Positions 1 to 8,474 of a stretch of 64,000 nt of DNA are shown here, piece by piece. Below the pieces are notes generated by a model that saw only the letters and a list, made by a program, of their open reading frames with translations, made no database searches and was not told the DNA's origin. Source of the DNA: Agathobacter ruminis (GTDB lineage: Bacteria > Bacillota > Clostridia > Lachnospirales > Lachnospiraceae); the NCBI RefSeq assembly GCF_002735305.1, contig NZ_PDYG01000006.1, forward strand, positions 1 through 64,000, written 5' to 3'. Each line of letters begins with the position of its first letter. Within the stretch, counting starts at the first letter, position 1. The translations under genes and the position numbers were made by a program.

Positions 1-5
1 AATAT

Positions 6-55
6 GTCAGCTACGCTGACGCAAATCTCGCGCCAAGTCTCGCGAGCGAGACTTG
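6..55. repeat. Two adjacent perfect inverted repeats
   Basis: Two hairpin-forming palindromes stand side by side. Arms at 6-11 and 15-20 (GTCAGC/GCTGAC) enclose 3 nt. Arms at 34-42 and 47-55 (CAAGTCTCG/CGAGACTTG) enclose 4 nt. They lie just upstream of a rho-independent terminator, so they are probably in the 3' untranslated region of a gene outside the window. I see no coding potential here. Confidence 0.6.
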
Positions 56-60
56 AATTA

Positions 61-89
61 GAACTGTTCATTTGAACGGTTCTTTTTTT
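61..89 (+). terminator. Rho-independent terminator of an upstream unit
   Basis: A 10-bp stem (61-70 with 73-82, one G-U pair) is followed directly by seven T residues. It probably ends a + strand transcript that begins before the window and insulates the ABC cluster from it. Confidence 0.75.
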
Positions 90-164
90 GTACAAAAACG
101 TCTTCTGAAAATTGTGCACTTCAACGATTTTTTGCTGTTTAGAATAAAATGATTTGGCATATTG

Positions 165-192
165 TTGAATTACTTTATGAATAGAGTATAAT
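165..192 (+). promoter_or_regulatory. Sigma-A-type promoter for the ABC cluster
   Basis: TTGAAT at 165-170 and a perfect TATAAT at 187-192 are separated by 16 bp. The first gene starts at 253, leaving a leader of about 55 nt in which I see no obvious regulatory structure. Confidence 0.6.
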
Positions 193-252
193 TTAAATAT
201 AGATTACGAAAACGTTTAAGTTGCTTTGGGGATTTTTGCTTGGGAGTTTTTT

Positions 253-1080
253 ATGAAATACGAATTTCGAAAAATAAATCATCATCTTGTAATTCTATTG
301 ATTATTATCTTAGTTTTATCCCATTTTATTATTTGTTTTACACATTTATTTGGCAGTAGTCGGGCAAACGGCGAAAAATTGTATCAGGAAATTGCTGAAC
401 AATATGAAGGACCGATTACTCAGGAAAAACTGAATCAAATCACCGAAGAGTATGATTATGTTTGCGAAATAATATCCCAGGAATCTATTAAAGAATCTGA
501 TTATATCAATGATGCAATATCATATGAGGAATATAGTAAATATCGGAATGAATTACATGAATGCAAAATAAAAGAACAACAAATCACAAAAATATACCAG
601 CAAATCGTTTTGGATAAGGAAAAGAACACTGATTTTATAAATGATACGTATTTGAAATATTTATTAAATCCAACAAGGATAGAGTGGCTTTTATTTGGTA
701 TATTAGTTATCCTATTTCTTTTTTCCTATAGCACGGAAAAAAGATCAATTCTTAATATTTGTAGCTGCACGAAATGTGGAATTAATAGAATACGTAAGCA
801 AAAACTAAAATGGAATATGTTAGTGTGCTTCACTTTTACGACACTATTTACGTTTGTAGAATTATTTTTAAGTATCATTTTTGATGGAGTGACACATTTA
901 TCAGCCCCGGTAATTAGTGTAGAAACTGTTCGAGAGTATTCTATATTTAATATATCAGTTTTGAGTATGATAGGATTGCGATTTGTATTTCATTTTATTA
1001 CGGGTTTTATAATTTTATTAATTATAGAATTATGTTTTTGGAATCATTTTAAACAATTATTTTTGAAAAGGGTTATATAG
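253..1080 (+). CDS. ABC-2-type transporter permease-like membrane protein
   Basis: Membrane protein of 275 aa and first gene of a four-gene ABC cluster. One hydrophobic segment lies near residues 12-35. A hydrophilic, charged external-looking region of about 100 residues follows, and then three more hydrophobic segments. That layout (TM, long loop, several TMs) matches ABC-2 export permeases, and the adjacent ATPase supports the call. I chose ATG 253 because GGGAG at 242-246 sits 6 nt upstream; a TTG at 226 in the same frame has no such site. It is shorter than the second permease of the cluster (403 aa), with only four clear TM segments, so it may be a reduced partner. Substrate unknown. Composition is very AT-rich. 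Confidence 0.65.
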   Translation: MKYEFRKINHHLVILLIIILVLSHFIICFTHLFGSSRANGEKLYQEIAEQYEGPITQEKLNQITEEYDYVCEIISQESIKESDYINDAISYEEYSKYRNELHECKIKEQQITKIYQQIVLDKEKNTDFINDTYLKYLLNPTRIEWLLFGILVILFLFSYSTEKRSILNICSCTKCGINRIRKQKLKWNMLVCFTFTTLFTFVELFLSIIFDGVTHLSAPVISVETVREYSIFNISVLSMIGLRFVFHFITGFIILLIIELCFWNHFKQLFLKRVI

Positions 1081-1082
1081 CT

Positions 1083-1778
1083 ATGAATGATAAATTGACT
1101 CTGAAAAATATTTCTAAGAATTATAAAGATAAAGAAGTACTTCATTCCATTAATCTTGAATTTGAACACGGATTATATGGTTTATTAGGACCGAATGGAG
1201 CTGGCAAGACCACACTTTTAAATATTATGGTTGGAATTCTTGAAAAATCATGCGGCACAATCGAATGGAATGGAAATGATATTTTCCATAATCCGGAAGA
1301 ATATCGAAGTGGTATTGGTTTTTTACCTCAACATTTAGATTTTTATCATAATTTTACAGGTGAACAATTCCTTGAATATATGTCAAAATTGAAAGAAGTA
1401 GATTCAACGGAAGTTAATCGTGTTCTTAATGTAATGAACTTAGAATCCGTTCGGTTCAAAAAGATTAGTTCGTATTCCGGCGGAATGAAACAAAGACTGG
1501 GGATTGCTCAGGCAATCCTTGGTTCTCCAAAATTATTGGTATTAGATGAACCAACGGTAGGATTGGACTTAGAGGAGAGAGCACATTTTAAGAAATATTT
1601 AAAAGAACTTTCCAATGAATCAATTGTAATTTTATCAACCCATATCGTATCTGATGTAGAAGAGGTATCAGATTATGTAATTTTTTTGAAAAATGGTCAG
1701 ATACAGAAACAGATTGCAAATGATCAATTATCTCATTTAGAAGAATTATATCTATCTGTCCAGGAAGAGGAGTGTTAG
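1083..1778 (+). CDS. ABC transporter ATP-binding protein
   Basis: Cytoplasmic ABC ATPase of 231 aa that should power the two permeases on either side. All nucleotide-binding motifs are visible: Walker A GPNGAGKTT near residue 38, Q-loop FLPQHLDF, signature SGGMKQR, Walker B LLVLDEPT and a switch histidine in ILSTHIVSDVEE. The last motif and the overall length are typical of the ABC-2/drug or bacteriocin-export subfamily (CcmA/NatA-like). The gene begins 3 nt after the first permease stop and ends exactly where the next permease begins. Substrate cannot be read from the sequence. Confidence 0.9.
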   Translation: MNDKLTLKNISKNYKDKEVLHSINLEFEHGLYGLLGPNGAGKTTLLNIMVGILEKSCGTIEWNGNDIFHNPEEYRSGIGFLPQHLDFYHNFTGEQFLEYMSKLKEVDSTEVNRVLNVMNLESVRFKKISSYSGGMKQRLGIAQAILGSPKLLVLDEPTVGLDLEERAHFKKYLKELSNESIVILSTHIVSDVEEVSDYVIFLKNGQIQKQIANDQLSHLEELYLSVQEEEC

Positions 1779-2990
1779 ATGTATTACTATGAATTCAAAA
1801 AAATCATGCATAATAAAACTAGCTATTTTATTCTGATGCTTGGTTTTGCCTTGATTTTTATATGGTCTTTGATATTTGTTGGTCGTAATTATGATACAAG
1901 TTTAAATGGATTTTATCGCGATATTAATGGTACATTGACAGAAGAAAAGCAAGAAACACTGGAAGATGAATATAAAAAAGCTTATTCTGAAGTTTTTACT
2001 GAAACAGATGAAGGAATGGTTTTTCAAAATGAGTCCATGGAATTATCTGGGAAATATTGCGATAACAGATTTGAAGATTTTTGTGCTTTAACTGAAATGG
2101 ATGCGCTTATAAATTTAATTAAAAAGCGTGAATCTTATCTGAAATCCAATCAAATAAAGAAAGCAGAAATAGGAGAAGAAGCATATCATAAATATTTTGA
2201 TGATGAAGAGGAACATGTTATTTGTAATCGTAATTTGATTCCTATTTTAATAGATAATCAATTTCCAATTCTTATAGGAATTTCAATTATGATTATTTTA
2301 TGTGCGGGTTGTCTTATTTTAGAAGAAAAGAATCATACTTCGCTTATCTTAGCAACAACGAAATATGGTTACCGAAATAACATAGCCTGCAAAATGCGAA
2401 TAGTTTTTTTGTTATCTATTATGATTCAAATAATATTGAATTTTGAATATTATCTTATATGTATGATTCGCTTTCCAATTTCGAAATGGGAATTAATTGC
2501 TCCTTTGTTTTATGCAAAGGGTTTTGAATTATGTCCAGGTAATTATACAGTCGTAAAATATATAATTTTTGAATTGTTAGCCGGAATAATCACCACATTT
2601 TTCTTTTCAATGTTTACTATTGCATTATCATGCTTGTTGAAAAGAAAAAATCTTTCGATTGTAATCAGTGAAATTTGTTTTGCAATTTCAATTGCAATTA
2701 ATATTATTTATGACTATTTATATCATGGTGCCTATACAACAGATAGTGAATATATAATTTCGACTTATGCATTCGGAAAGTTTTATGAAATATGGAGACT
2801 GATCAATCCTTTCGCTTTTGTTCAGTTAAAATATTATTTTGAACAGCCACGCTTCTTAATTACAAATACATTTGTAATTGATAAATACTTAATTCCGCTT
2901 TTAATAGTATGCTTGTTTATAATTCTATTTGATTTATTCACTAAAAAGAAATATCAATTTGCAAGGAGAGTGCTAACTGGATATGAATAA
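1779..2990 (+). CDS. ABC-2-type transporter permease
   Basis: Permease of 403 aa. One TM lies near residues 14-35, a charged extracytoplasmic loop of about 120 residues follows, and then five further hydrophobic segments run to the C-terminus. The start codon directly follows the ATPase stop, and a GAGGAG site lies inside the end of the ATPase gene, so the two are translationally coupled. Together with the 253-1080 gene it probably forms a heterodimeric export channel. The family is inferred from topology and context; I recognise no specific substrate class. Confidence 0.75.
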   Translation: MYYYEFKKIMHNKTSYFILMLGFALIFIWSLIFVGRNYDTSLNGFYRDINGTLTEEKQETLEDEYKKAYSEVFTETDEGMVFQNESMELSGKYCDNRFEDFCALTEMDALINLIKKRESYLKSNQIKKAEIGEEAYHKYFDDEEEHVICNRNLIPILIDNQFPILIGISIMIILCAGCLILEEKNHTSLILATTKYGYRNNIACKMRIVFLLSIMIQIILNFEYYLICMIRFPISKWELIAPLFYAKGFELCPGNYTVVKYIIFELLAGIITTFFFSMFTIALSCLLKRKNLSIVISEICFAISIAINIIYDYLYHGAYTTDSEYIISTYAFGKFYEIWRLINPFAFVQLKYYFEQPRFLITNTFVIDKYLIPLLIVCLFIILFDLFTKKKYQFARRVLTGYE

Positions 2991-4053
2991 AAAATTATTG
3001 ATAAAAGTAATAATATTAGTATTGTTTGTTGGTGTTGCAACGTTTGGAATTTCAAAAACGATAACGAAAAAAGGCCAAACGCAAAAAAAACAAATTGATT
3101 ATACATACAATCACAAAAATTGCGGACAATGGTATACTAACGAAAGAGCATTCTGGTCTGATGTCTACCCTGAAAATGGAATATGTTTAATTAATGAAAT
3201 GAAATTATTCTATTATGATACAAATTCAAATGACGTGTTTCCGATTTGCCAGAAAAAAGGATGTGTGCATGCTGATTTAACATGTATTTCTAAACATAAT
3301 TGGAGCTATATAAATTATCATGATGGAGATTATTTCGCTTGCGATTCATCTGATTATTACAGTATTGTACGGATTAGAAACAGCGAAGCTGAGGTTTTTT
3401 ATCGTTCAGAAGAACCGATTCGTAACATTTGGTGTTATAACGAATATATCTATTTTACTACAGACTCTCAATTGCTAAGGATTGCGTTGGATGACAAAAA
3501 TGAAAAAATCATTTTAAATCGACCAATCTTCCTGTATTTATTTTTCCAAAATGACAAAATAATATATGAAGATGATAGTATGAAAATATTTGAAGCGGAT
3601 TTGGATGGCTCAAATGAGCATATATTGCTGGACGATAAAGTGAATATGATTGAGTTGGATGATCATTATATTTATTATCGAAACGGAAAAGATTTTAATG
3701 TTTATCGTATGAATGAACAAGGAAATCAAGAGTTGATTATCAAAGATAATTGTTATCGATATTTATTGACGGCAGAAGGCATTTTTTATATTTCGGATTA
3801 TAATGACGAAACAGGAGGAAATTTAAAACTCCTTGATTTAAATAATAAAACGACTACACTTCGAGAAAACATTTTTGATTTTAGTTATGTTGATGAAAGT
3901 GGAATGTTTCTTGCTTTAGGAAGGGAACTAACGAAAGAAGAAAAACAAGGAGTTGAAACATCAAATTGCTATACTGCATTATATTATTGGAATCGAGAAA
4001 AAAATGAAGATTATTTCATACAAGACAATGTTTCATCGGAAAGTATAGATTAA
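2983..4053 (+). CDS. Membrane-anchored beta-propeller-like protein (DUF5050-like)
   Basis: Protein of 356 aa whose start overlaps the upstream permease by 8 nt. An N-terminal hydrophobic segment (about residues 6-24) should be a membrane anchor; I see no lipobox cysteine. The remainder consists of repeated short beta-strand units rich in Tyr, Asp and Asn (IYYRNG, IFYISDYND, LLDLNNK). That resembles the DUF5050/propeller proteins often found beside clostridial ABC-2 transporters. Two Cys pairs (CGQW region and CQKKGCVHADLTC) are present. Possible roles are substrate binding or accessory sensing outside the membrane; this is inference. No terminator is obvious after the stop. Confidence 0.55.
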   Translation: MNKKLLIKVIILVLFVGVATFGISKTITKKGQTQKKQIDYTYNHKNCGQWYTNERAFWSDVYPENGICLINEMKLFYYDTNSNDVFPICQKKGCVHADLTCISKHNWSYINYHDGDYFACDSSDYYSIVRIRNSEAEVFYRSEEPIRNIWCYNEYIYFTTDSQLLRIALDDKNEKIILNRPIFLYLFFQNDKIIYEDDSMKIFEADLDGSNEHILLDDKVNMIELDDHYIYYRNGKDFNVYRMNEQGNQELIIKDNCYRYLLTAEGIFYISDYNDETGGNLKLLDLNNKTTTLRENIFDFSYVDESGMFLALGRELTKEEKQGVETSNCYTALYYWNREKNEDYFIQDNVSSESID

Positions 4054-4071
4054 TAGTTACCCGCAATAAAG

Positions 4072-4100
4072 TGGACGAATCACGGATAGTATGGTAAAAT
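4072..4100 (+). promoter_or_regulatory. Putative glmS promoter
   Basis: TGGACG at 4072-4077 and TAAAAT at 4095-4100 are separated by 17 bp. Transcription would start near 4107, about 45 nt upstream of the ribozyme cleavage site. The -35 box is imperfect. Confidence 0.45.
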
Positions 4101-4125
4101 GACTTGTCTGTATTAAGGAGATGCA

Positions 4126-4295
4126 GATTTCGAAAAGTTTAGAAACTTTAGCGCCAAGCACCGCAAAGACGGTTAACGAGGTGGTGGGTGATCGAAAATT
4201 CGGCGGATGCCCATCCGTGGATACAGCTGCGTATTGAGGAAGAAAAAGCATGAAGTAATTCATGTGTACAAAGGTTCTCAAACTGTATGTACAAA
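4126..4295 (+). ncRNA. glmS glucosamine-6-phosphate-activated ribozyme
   Basis: Self-cleaving riboswitch in the leader of glmS. The conserved blocks occur in the right order: A|GCGCC at 4150-4155 (cleavage expected between 4150 and 4151), ACGAGGTGG at 4176-4184, then ATCGA, TTCGGCGGATGCC (4199-4211) and the downstream pairing elements, including a CATGAA/TTCATG hairpin at 4249-4264 and a TGTACA pair (4264-4269 with 4288-4293). In this class, GlcN6P acts as coenzyme for cleavage; the 5'-OH mRNA is then degraded, giving feedback control of GlcN6P synthesis. The outer limits are approximate. Confidence 0.93.
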
Positions 4296-4328
4296 TGAAA
4301 GACATTAATAGAATAAAGGAGCATTATT

Positions 4329-6143
4329 ATGTGTGGAATTATTGGATTCACGGGTGGCCGTGAAGCACAAAGTATTTTATTAGATGGACTTTCCAGCCTC
4401 GAATACCGTGGATACGACAGTGCAGGTATCTCTTATTTTGGTGCAGACGGAAAGATTCATATCAGAAAAACCATTGGAAAGGTCAAGGATCTTCGTGCAA
4501 TTTGTGATGATGAGAATAGCGCAACCTGTGGAATCGGTCATACCAGATGGGCAACACATGGTGGAGTTACGACTACAAATGCACACCCTCACAGAGTTGG
4601 AAGAGTATCTTTGATTCACAATGGTATCATTGAAAATTACCATGAACTTGTAAAAGAATATCATTTGGAATCAGATTTAAAATCTGATACGGATACAGAA
4701 GTTGCAGCTGCACTTTTGAATCATTTTTATGAAGAAGATCCAAAGGAAGCGATTCGCAAAACGGTAGCCCTTGTAAAAGGTACTTACGGATTTTGCATCA
4801 TGTTTCAGGATTTTCCGAATACTATTTTCTCTATTAGAAGTGTGAGCCCGCTTGTTGCAACTCATTGTGAAGCCGGATCATTTATTGCATCAGATTTGAC
4901 TGCTTTCATTGAGTTCTCAAAAGAATATTTTATTGTTCCGGAAGGTCATATTTTAACATTGACAAAAGATGCGATTGAAGTGGAGACTTTAGAAGGTGTT
5001 TCTGTAAATCCGGAATATATGACAGTTGATTGGGATGTGACTGCAGCACAAAAAGATGGATATCCTCATTATATGATTAAGGAAATCCATGAACAGCCTC
5101 AGGCAATTCTCCGTACCATCACACCGCGTATTAAGAATGGATTGCCATTCTTTGAGGATGATCAGATTCCGGATTCATTCTTTGAAGGAGTTACGGATAT
5201 CACCATCATCGCCTGCGGTACTGCAATGTATGCTGGTATGGTTGGCAAAACCATGATTCAGAATCGTTTGCAGATCCCTGTTACAGTTACCATAGCCTCT
5301 GAATTCCGTTATGAAATGCCTATTTTATCTAAGAATTCAATGGTGATTGCGGTTTCTCAGTCCGGAGAGACCATTGATACTTTAGAGGCACTTCGTTTGG
5401 CCTCTAAATATACAGACAGAACCATTTCTCTTGTTAATGTAAAGGGATCTTCAATCGCAAGAGAAAGCCATTATGCGCTTTATACACATGCCGGACCGGA
5501 AATCGCTGTAGCAAGTACAAAGGCGTATACTGTACAATGTGCGACAATGTATCTTTTGGCTTGCAAATTGGGTCTTTCTCTTGGCAAAATGTCAGAAGCG
5601 GATGCAAAAGAATTTATAAAGACATTGGAAAGTGTTCCGGATTATATTGAAGCAGTCATCGCAAAGGCTTCAGATGTGGAGCAATTAACCCGCCAGATGA
5701 TTAATTCTGAGCATACCTTCTTTATTGGAAGAGGATTAGATTATACTTTAACAATGGAAGGTGCTTTGAAATTAAAAGAAATCTCTTATATTCATGCCGA
5801 AAGTTATGCCGCAGGTGAATTAAAACATGGTACGATTGCTTTGATCGCAGAAGGTGTTCCTGTGATTGCGGTTGCAACCCAAAAACATGTATATAGCAAG
5901 ACCATTTCGAACATTCGCGAGGTAAAAGCGCGTGGTGCTTATGTGATTCTGTTGAGCATGGATGAGAAAATTACAGACGATTCCATCTGTGATGTTCATA
6001 TTTCATTGCCACAGGTTCCTGATGAATTCGCAATTTTTGAAGCGGTTGTTATTTTACAATTGATTGCATATTATACTTCTGTTGGAAAAGGTTTGAATCC
6101 GGACCAGCCGCGTAATCTGGCAAAGTCAGTTACAGTTGAATAA
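4329..6143 (+). CDS. glmS: Glutamine-fructose-6-phosphate aminotransferase
   Basis: Converts fructose 6-phosphate and glutamine to glucosamine 6-phosphate and glutamate, the entry step to UDP-GlcNAc for cell-wall synthesis. Full length at 604 aa. The protein starts MCGIIGF, giving the N-terminal catalytic cysteine once Met is removed. The class II glutaminase domain covers about residues 1-220 (GHTRWATHG, HNGIIENY). Two SIS sugar-isomerase domains follow (about 285-420 and 455-590), and the C-terminal tail is DQPRNLAKSVTVE as in the family. AAAGGA stands 8 nt before ATG 4329. It is controlled by the ribozyme in its leader and ended by a strong hairpin, so it is a single-gene unit. Confidence 0.98.
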   Translation: MCGIIGFTGGREAQSILLDGLSSLEYRGYDSAGISYFGADGKIHIRKTIGKVKDLRAICDDENSATCGIGHTRWATHGGVTTTNAHPHRVGRVSLIHNGIIENYHELVKEYHLESDLKSDTDTEVAAALLNHFYEEDPKEAIRKTVALVKGTYGFCIMFQDFPNTIFSIRSVSPLVATHCEAGSFIASDLTAFIEFSKEYFIVPEGHILTLTKDAIEVETLEGVSVNPEYMTVDWDVTAAQKDGYPHYMIKEIHEQPQAILRTITPRIKNGLPFFEDDQIPDSFFEGVTDITIIACGTAMYAGMVGKTMIQNRLQIPVTVTIASEFRYEMPILSKNSMVIAVSQSGETIDTLEALRLASKYTDRTISLVNVKGSSIARESHYALYTHAGPEIAVASTKAYTVQCATMYLLACKLGLSLGKMSEADAKEFIKTLESVPDYIEAVIAKASDVEQLTRQMINSEHTFFIGRGLDYTLTMEGALKLKEISYIHAESYAAGELKHGTIALIAEGVPVIAVATQKHVYSKTISNIREVKARGAYVILLSMDEKITDDSICDVHISLPQVPDEFAIFEAVVILQLIAYYTSVGKGLNPDQPRNLAKSVTVE

Positions 6144-6170
6144 TTGATCGCTTTATAAATGCAATATATG

Positions 6171-6202
6171 AAAAGCTCTATGATAAATCATAGAGCTTTT
6201 TG
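6171..6202 (+). terminator. glmS terminator
   Basis: A perfect 13-bp stem (6171-6183 with 6188-6200) with a TAAA loop and a short T run. It is A-rich on the 5' side and T-rich on the 3' side, so it may work in both directions. Confidence 0.85.
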
Positions 6203-6281
6203 TTGCATGTGAGCGTTTAGAGACGGAATTAAATTTGTTCAAAGAGATTGATGAAATCGTCAAAGAAATTTATCAAAAGTG

Positions 6282-6310
6282 TTGACTTATTTTGTTGTTA
6301 GTGTTAGCAT
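6282..6310 (+). promoter_or_regulatory. leuA promoter
   Basis: TTGACT at 6282-6287, 17 bp spacer, TAGCAT at 6305-6310. The -10 box is buried in a 21-bp inverted repeat, so the promoter looks repressible. Confidence 0.65.
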
Positions 6311-6318
6311 AACACTAA
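6298..6318. promoter_or_regulatory. Putative operator over the leuA -10 box
   Basis: Perfect inverted repeat with 9-bp arms TTAGTGTTA (6298-6306) and TAACACTAA (6310-6318) around a 3-nt centre. It spans the -10 element of leuA. Such a placement is typical of a repressor site. The binding protein is not identified; AraC-type domains usually bind direct repeats, so the fused domain of LeuA is not the obvious ligand. Confidence 0.6.
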
Positions 6319-6339
6319 TGAACAAGAGGAGGAGTCAAC

Positions 6340-8334
6340 ATGAAAAACGCAGATAAGTATATCAGACAATATTTTCTCCCGGAAATCTATGAGACAGACT
6401 GGGTGAAAAAGGATTATATTGAGCATCCACCAATCTGGTGCTCAGTTGATTTACGCGATGGAAACCAGGCTTTGATTGAACCGATGAGCTTGGATGAAAA
6501 GCTTGAATTTTTCCAGATGCTTGTGGATATCGGTTTTAAAGAGATTGAAGTTGGATTTCCGGCAGCATCAGAGACTGAATTTATTTTCATGAGGACTCTG
6601 ATTGAACGGGATATGATTCCGGATGATGTGACAGTTCAGGTATTGACACAGGCTCGTGAGCATATTATTCGCAAAACATTTGAAGCGGTAAAGGGCGCAC
6701 CTCATGCGGTTGTGCATTTGTACAATTCTACATCTGTTGCACAGCGCGAGCAGGTGTTTAAGAAAGATAAAGAACAGATTAAGCAGCTTGCAATTGACGG
6801 AGCAAAGCTTCTTAAAAAGCTTGCGGATGAAACAGAAGGCGATTTCTCATTTGAGTATTCTCCGGAAAGCTTCCATGGAACGGAAGTTGAGTATGCAGTT
6901 GAGGTTTGTAATGCAGTACTTGATGTATGGCAGCCGTCGAAGAACAAATCCATCATCAATATTCCTGCAACTGTGGAAACAGCAATGCCTCATGTGTTTG
7001 CAACACAGATTGAATATGTGAGCAAGCATTTGAAGTATCGAGACAATGTTGTCTTATCACTTCATCCACATAATGACAGAGGAACCGGCGTGGCGGATGC
7101 AGAACTCGGTTTGCTTGCAGGAGCCGATCGAATTGAAGGAACATTGTTCGGAAATGGTGAGCGAACCGGTAATGTCGATATTATTACCATTGCGATGAAT
7201 ATGTATTCTCATGGCCTTGATCCGAAACTGGATTTTCATAATATGCCGCAAATTCGTGAAGTCTATGAACGTCTGACTCGTATGCATGTTCATGAGAGAC
7301 AGCCATATGCCGGTGATTTGGTATTCTCAGCTTTCTCAGGTTCTCATCAGGATGCCATTGCAAAGGGTATGGCATGGAGAGAAGAAAAGCAGTTAAAGGA
7401 GTGGACTGTTCCTTATCTTCCGATTGACCCGATTGATGTCGGCAGAACTTATGATGCAGATGTCATTCGTATCAATAGTCAGTCCGGAAAAGGTGGGGTA
7501 GCTTATATTTTGAAAAATAATTTCTCAATTTCACTTCCTGCAGCGATGCGCGAGGAGGTTGGATATCTTGTGAAACAGGTATCCGATGAGAATCATAAAG
7601 AGCTTTCACCACAATGGATTTATAATATTTTTGAAGAGAATTATATTACTCGGACCCCGTATTTCAGTATTCCGGATGCTCACTTCAAGCAGGTAGATGG
7701 AATCATGGCGGAGACGACAATCCAGTACCGGGACAAATCAGCCATTGTCAATGCATATGGAAATGGTCGTTTGGATGCGGTGAGCAATACCTTGAAGCAA
7801 TTTTTCGATGTCAGCTATGAACTTTCAACTTATGAAGAACATGCACTTTCCCACGGCTCATCATCCAAAGCAATTGCGTATGTAGGAATTACCTGCAATG
7901 GAAAGAACTTCTGGGGCGCCGGCATGGATGAGGATATTATTAAGGCATCAATCAGAGCGCTTGTGGTTGCAGTTAATAAATTGCCGCAAATAGAAGAAAA
8001 AGAAGAAGGACAGGATGAGCGTCTGACCGCAATGCTCAATTATATTCAAAATAATTTCAAAGATGTTACTTTGGAGAGCATGGCGGCACAATTCAAACTT
8101 TCCGAGCCGTATATTTCGAAATATATTAAGGATAAATCCGGAAAAACATTTGGAGAACATGTGGCACATATTCGTTTGAAAAAAGCAAAAAGCATGTTGA
8201 AAAACGGCAATATGTCAATTGAATCCATTGCAAATGCAGTCGGGTATCCTACGGTGGAACATTTTAATCGTACATTCAAAAAAACATTTGAAAAAACACC
8301 AAGTCAATATCGCAATGACAAAGGTGAATCATAA
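6340..8334 (+). CDS. leuA: 2-isopropylmalate synthase fused to a C-terminal AraC-type DNA-binding domain
   Basis: First committed enzyme of leucine biosynthesis: acetyl-CoA plus 2-oxoisovalerate give 2-isopropylmalate. Residues about 1-330 form the DRE-TIM barrel ([43 protein letters not shown]), followed by the linker and a LeuA regulatory-type domain (about 430-548, with [15 protein letters not shown]). After a Glu-rich linker, residues 562-664 are a complete AraC/XylS double helix-turn-helix unit ([21 protein letters not shown]; then [25 protein letters not shown] and TPSQYR). Total 664 aa against roughly 510-560 for usual LeuA. The two parts are in one open frame with no sign of frameshift. 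GAGGAGGAG precedes ATG 6340. Gene stands alone; leuCD lie 31 kb away. Confidence 0.92.
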   Translation: MKNADKYIRQYFLPEIYETDWVKKDYIEHPPIWCSVDLRDGNQALIEPMSLDEKLEFFQMLVDIGFKEIEVGFPAASETEFIFMRTLIERDMIPDDVTVQVLTQAREHIIRKTFEAVKGAPHAVVHLYNSTSVAQREQVFKKDKEQIKQLAIDGAKLLKKLADETEGDFSFEYSPESFHGTEVEYAVEVCNAVLDVWQPSKNKSIINIPATVETAMPHVFATQIEYVSKHLKYRDNVVLSLHPHNDRGTGVADAELGLLAGADRIEGTLFGNGERTGNVDIITIAMNMYSHGLDPKLDFHNMPQIREVYERLTRMHVHERQPYAGDLVFSAFSGSHQDAIAKGMAWREEKQLKEWTVPYLPIDPIDVGRTYDADVIRINSQSGKGGVAYILKNNFSISLPAAMREEVGYLVKQVSDENHKELSPQWIYNIFEENYITRTPYFSIPDAHFKQVDGIMAETTIQYRDKSAIVNAYGNGRLDAVSNTLKQFFDVSYELSTYEEHALSHGSSSKAIAYVGITCNGKNFWGAGMDEDIIKASIRALVVAVNKLPQIEEKEEGQDERLTAMLNYIQNNFKDVTLESMAAQFKLSEPYISKYIKDKSGKTFGEHVAHIRLKKAKSMLKNGNMSIESIANAVGYPTVEHFNRTFKKTFEKTPSQYRNDKGES

Positions 8335-8346
8335 ATCGTATTATTT

Positions 8347-8377
8347 CAGGGACTGTCCTTTGTGACAGTCCCTGTTG
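8347..8377 (+). terminator. Hairpin after leuA, possible terminator
   Basis: Perfect 11-bp stem (8347-8357 with 8364-8374) with a 6-nt loop, 12 nt after the leuA stop. The T tract is poor (TTGC), so termination efficiency is uncertain. Confidence 0.5.
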
Positions 8378-8393
8378 CATGAATAAGATTCAT

Positions 8394-8422
8394 TTGCATT
8401 TACTGCAATTTCCTAGTAAAAT
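8394..8422 (+). promoter_or_regulatory. Putative promoter of the GTPase/nfn operon
   Basis: TTGCAT at 8394-8399, 17 bp, TAAAAT at 8417-8422. A short inverted repeat TTGCA/TGCAA (8394-8398, 8404-8408) overlaps the -35 side. I see no canonical Zur or Fur box. Confidence 0.45.
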
Positions 8423-8474
8423 ATATAAGTTAGTGAAAGATTATATTCCTGAAAGGATTAGGAGGTAGATAAAA

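Noticed and set aside
4057-4351. Two short minus-strand frames upstream of glmS
   Set aside because: They lie opposite the glmS ribozyme and the glmS start, and show no family resemblance.
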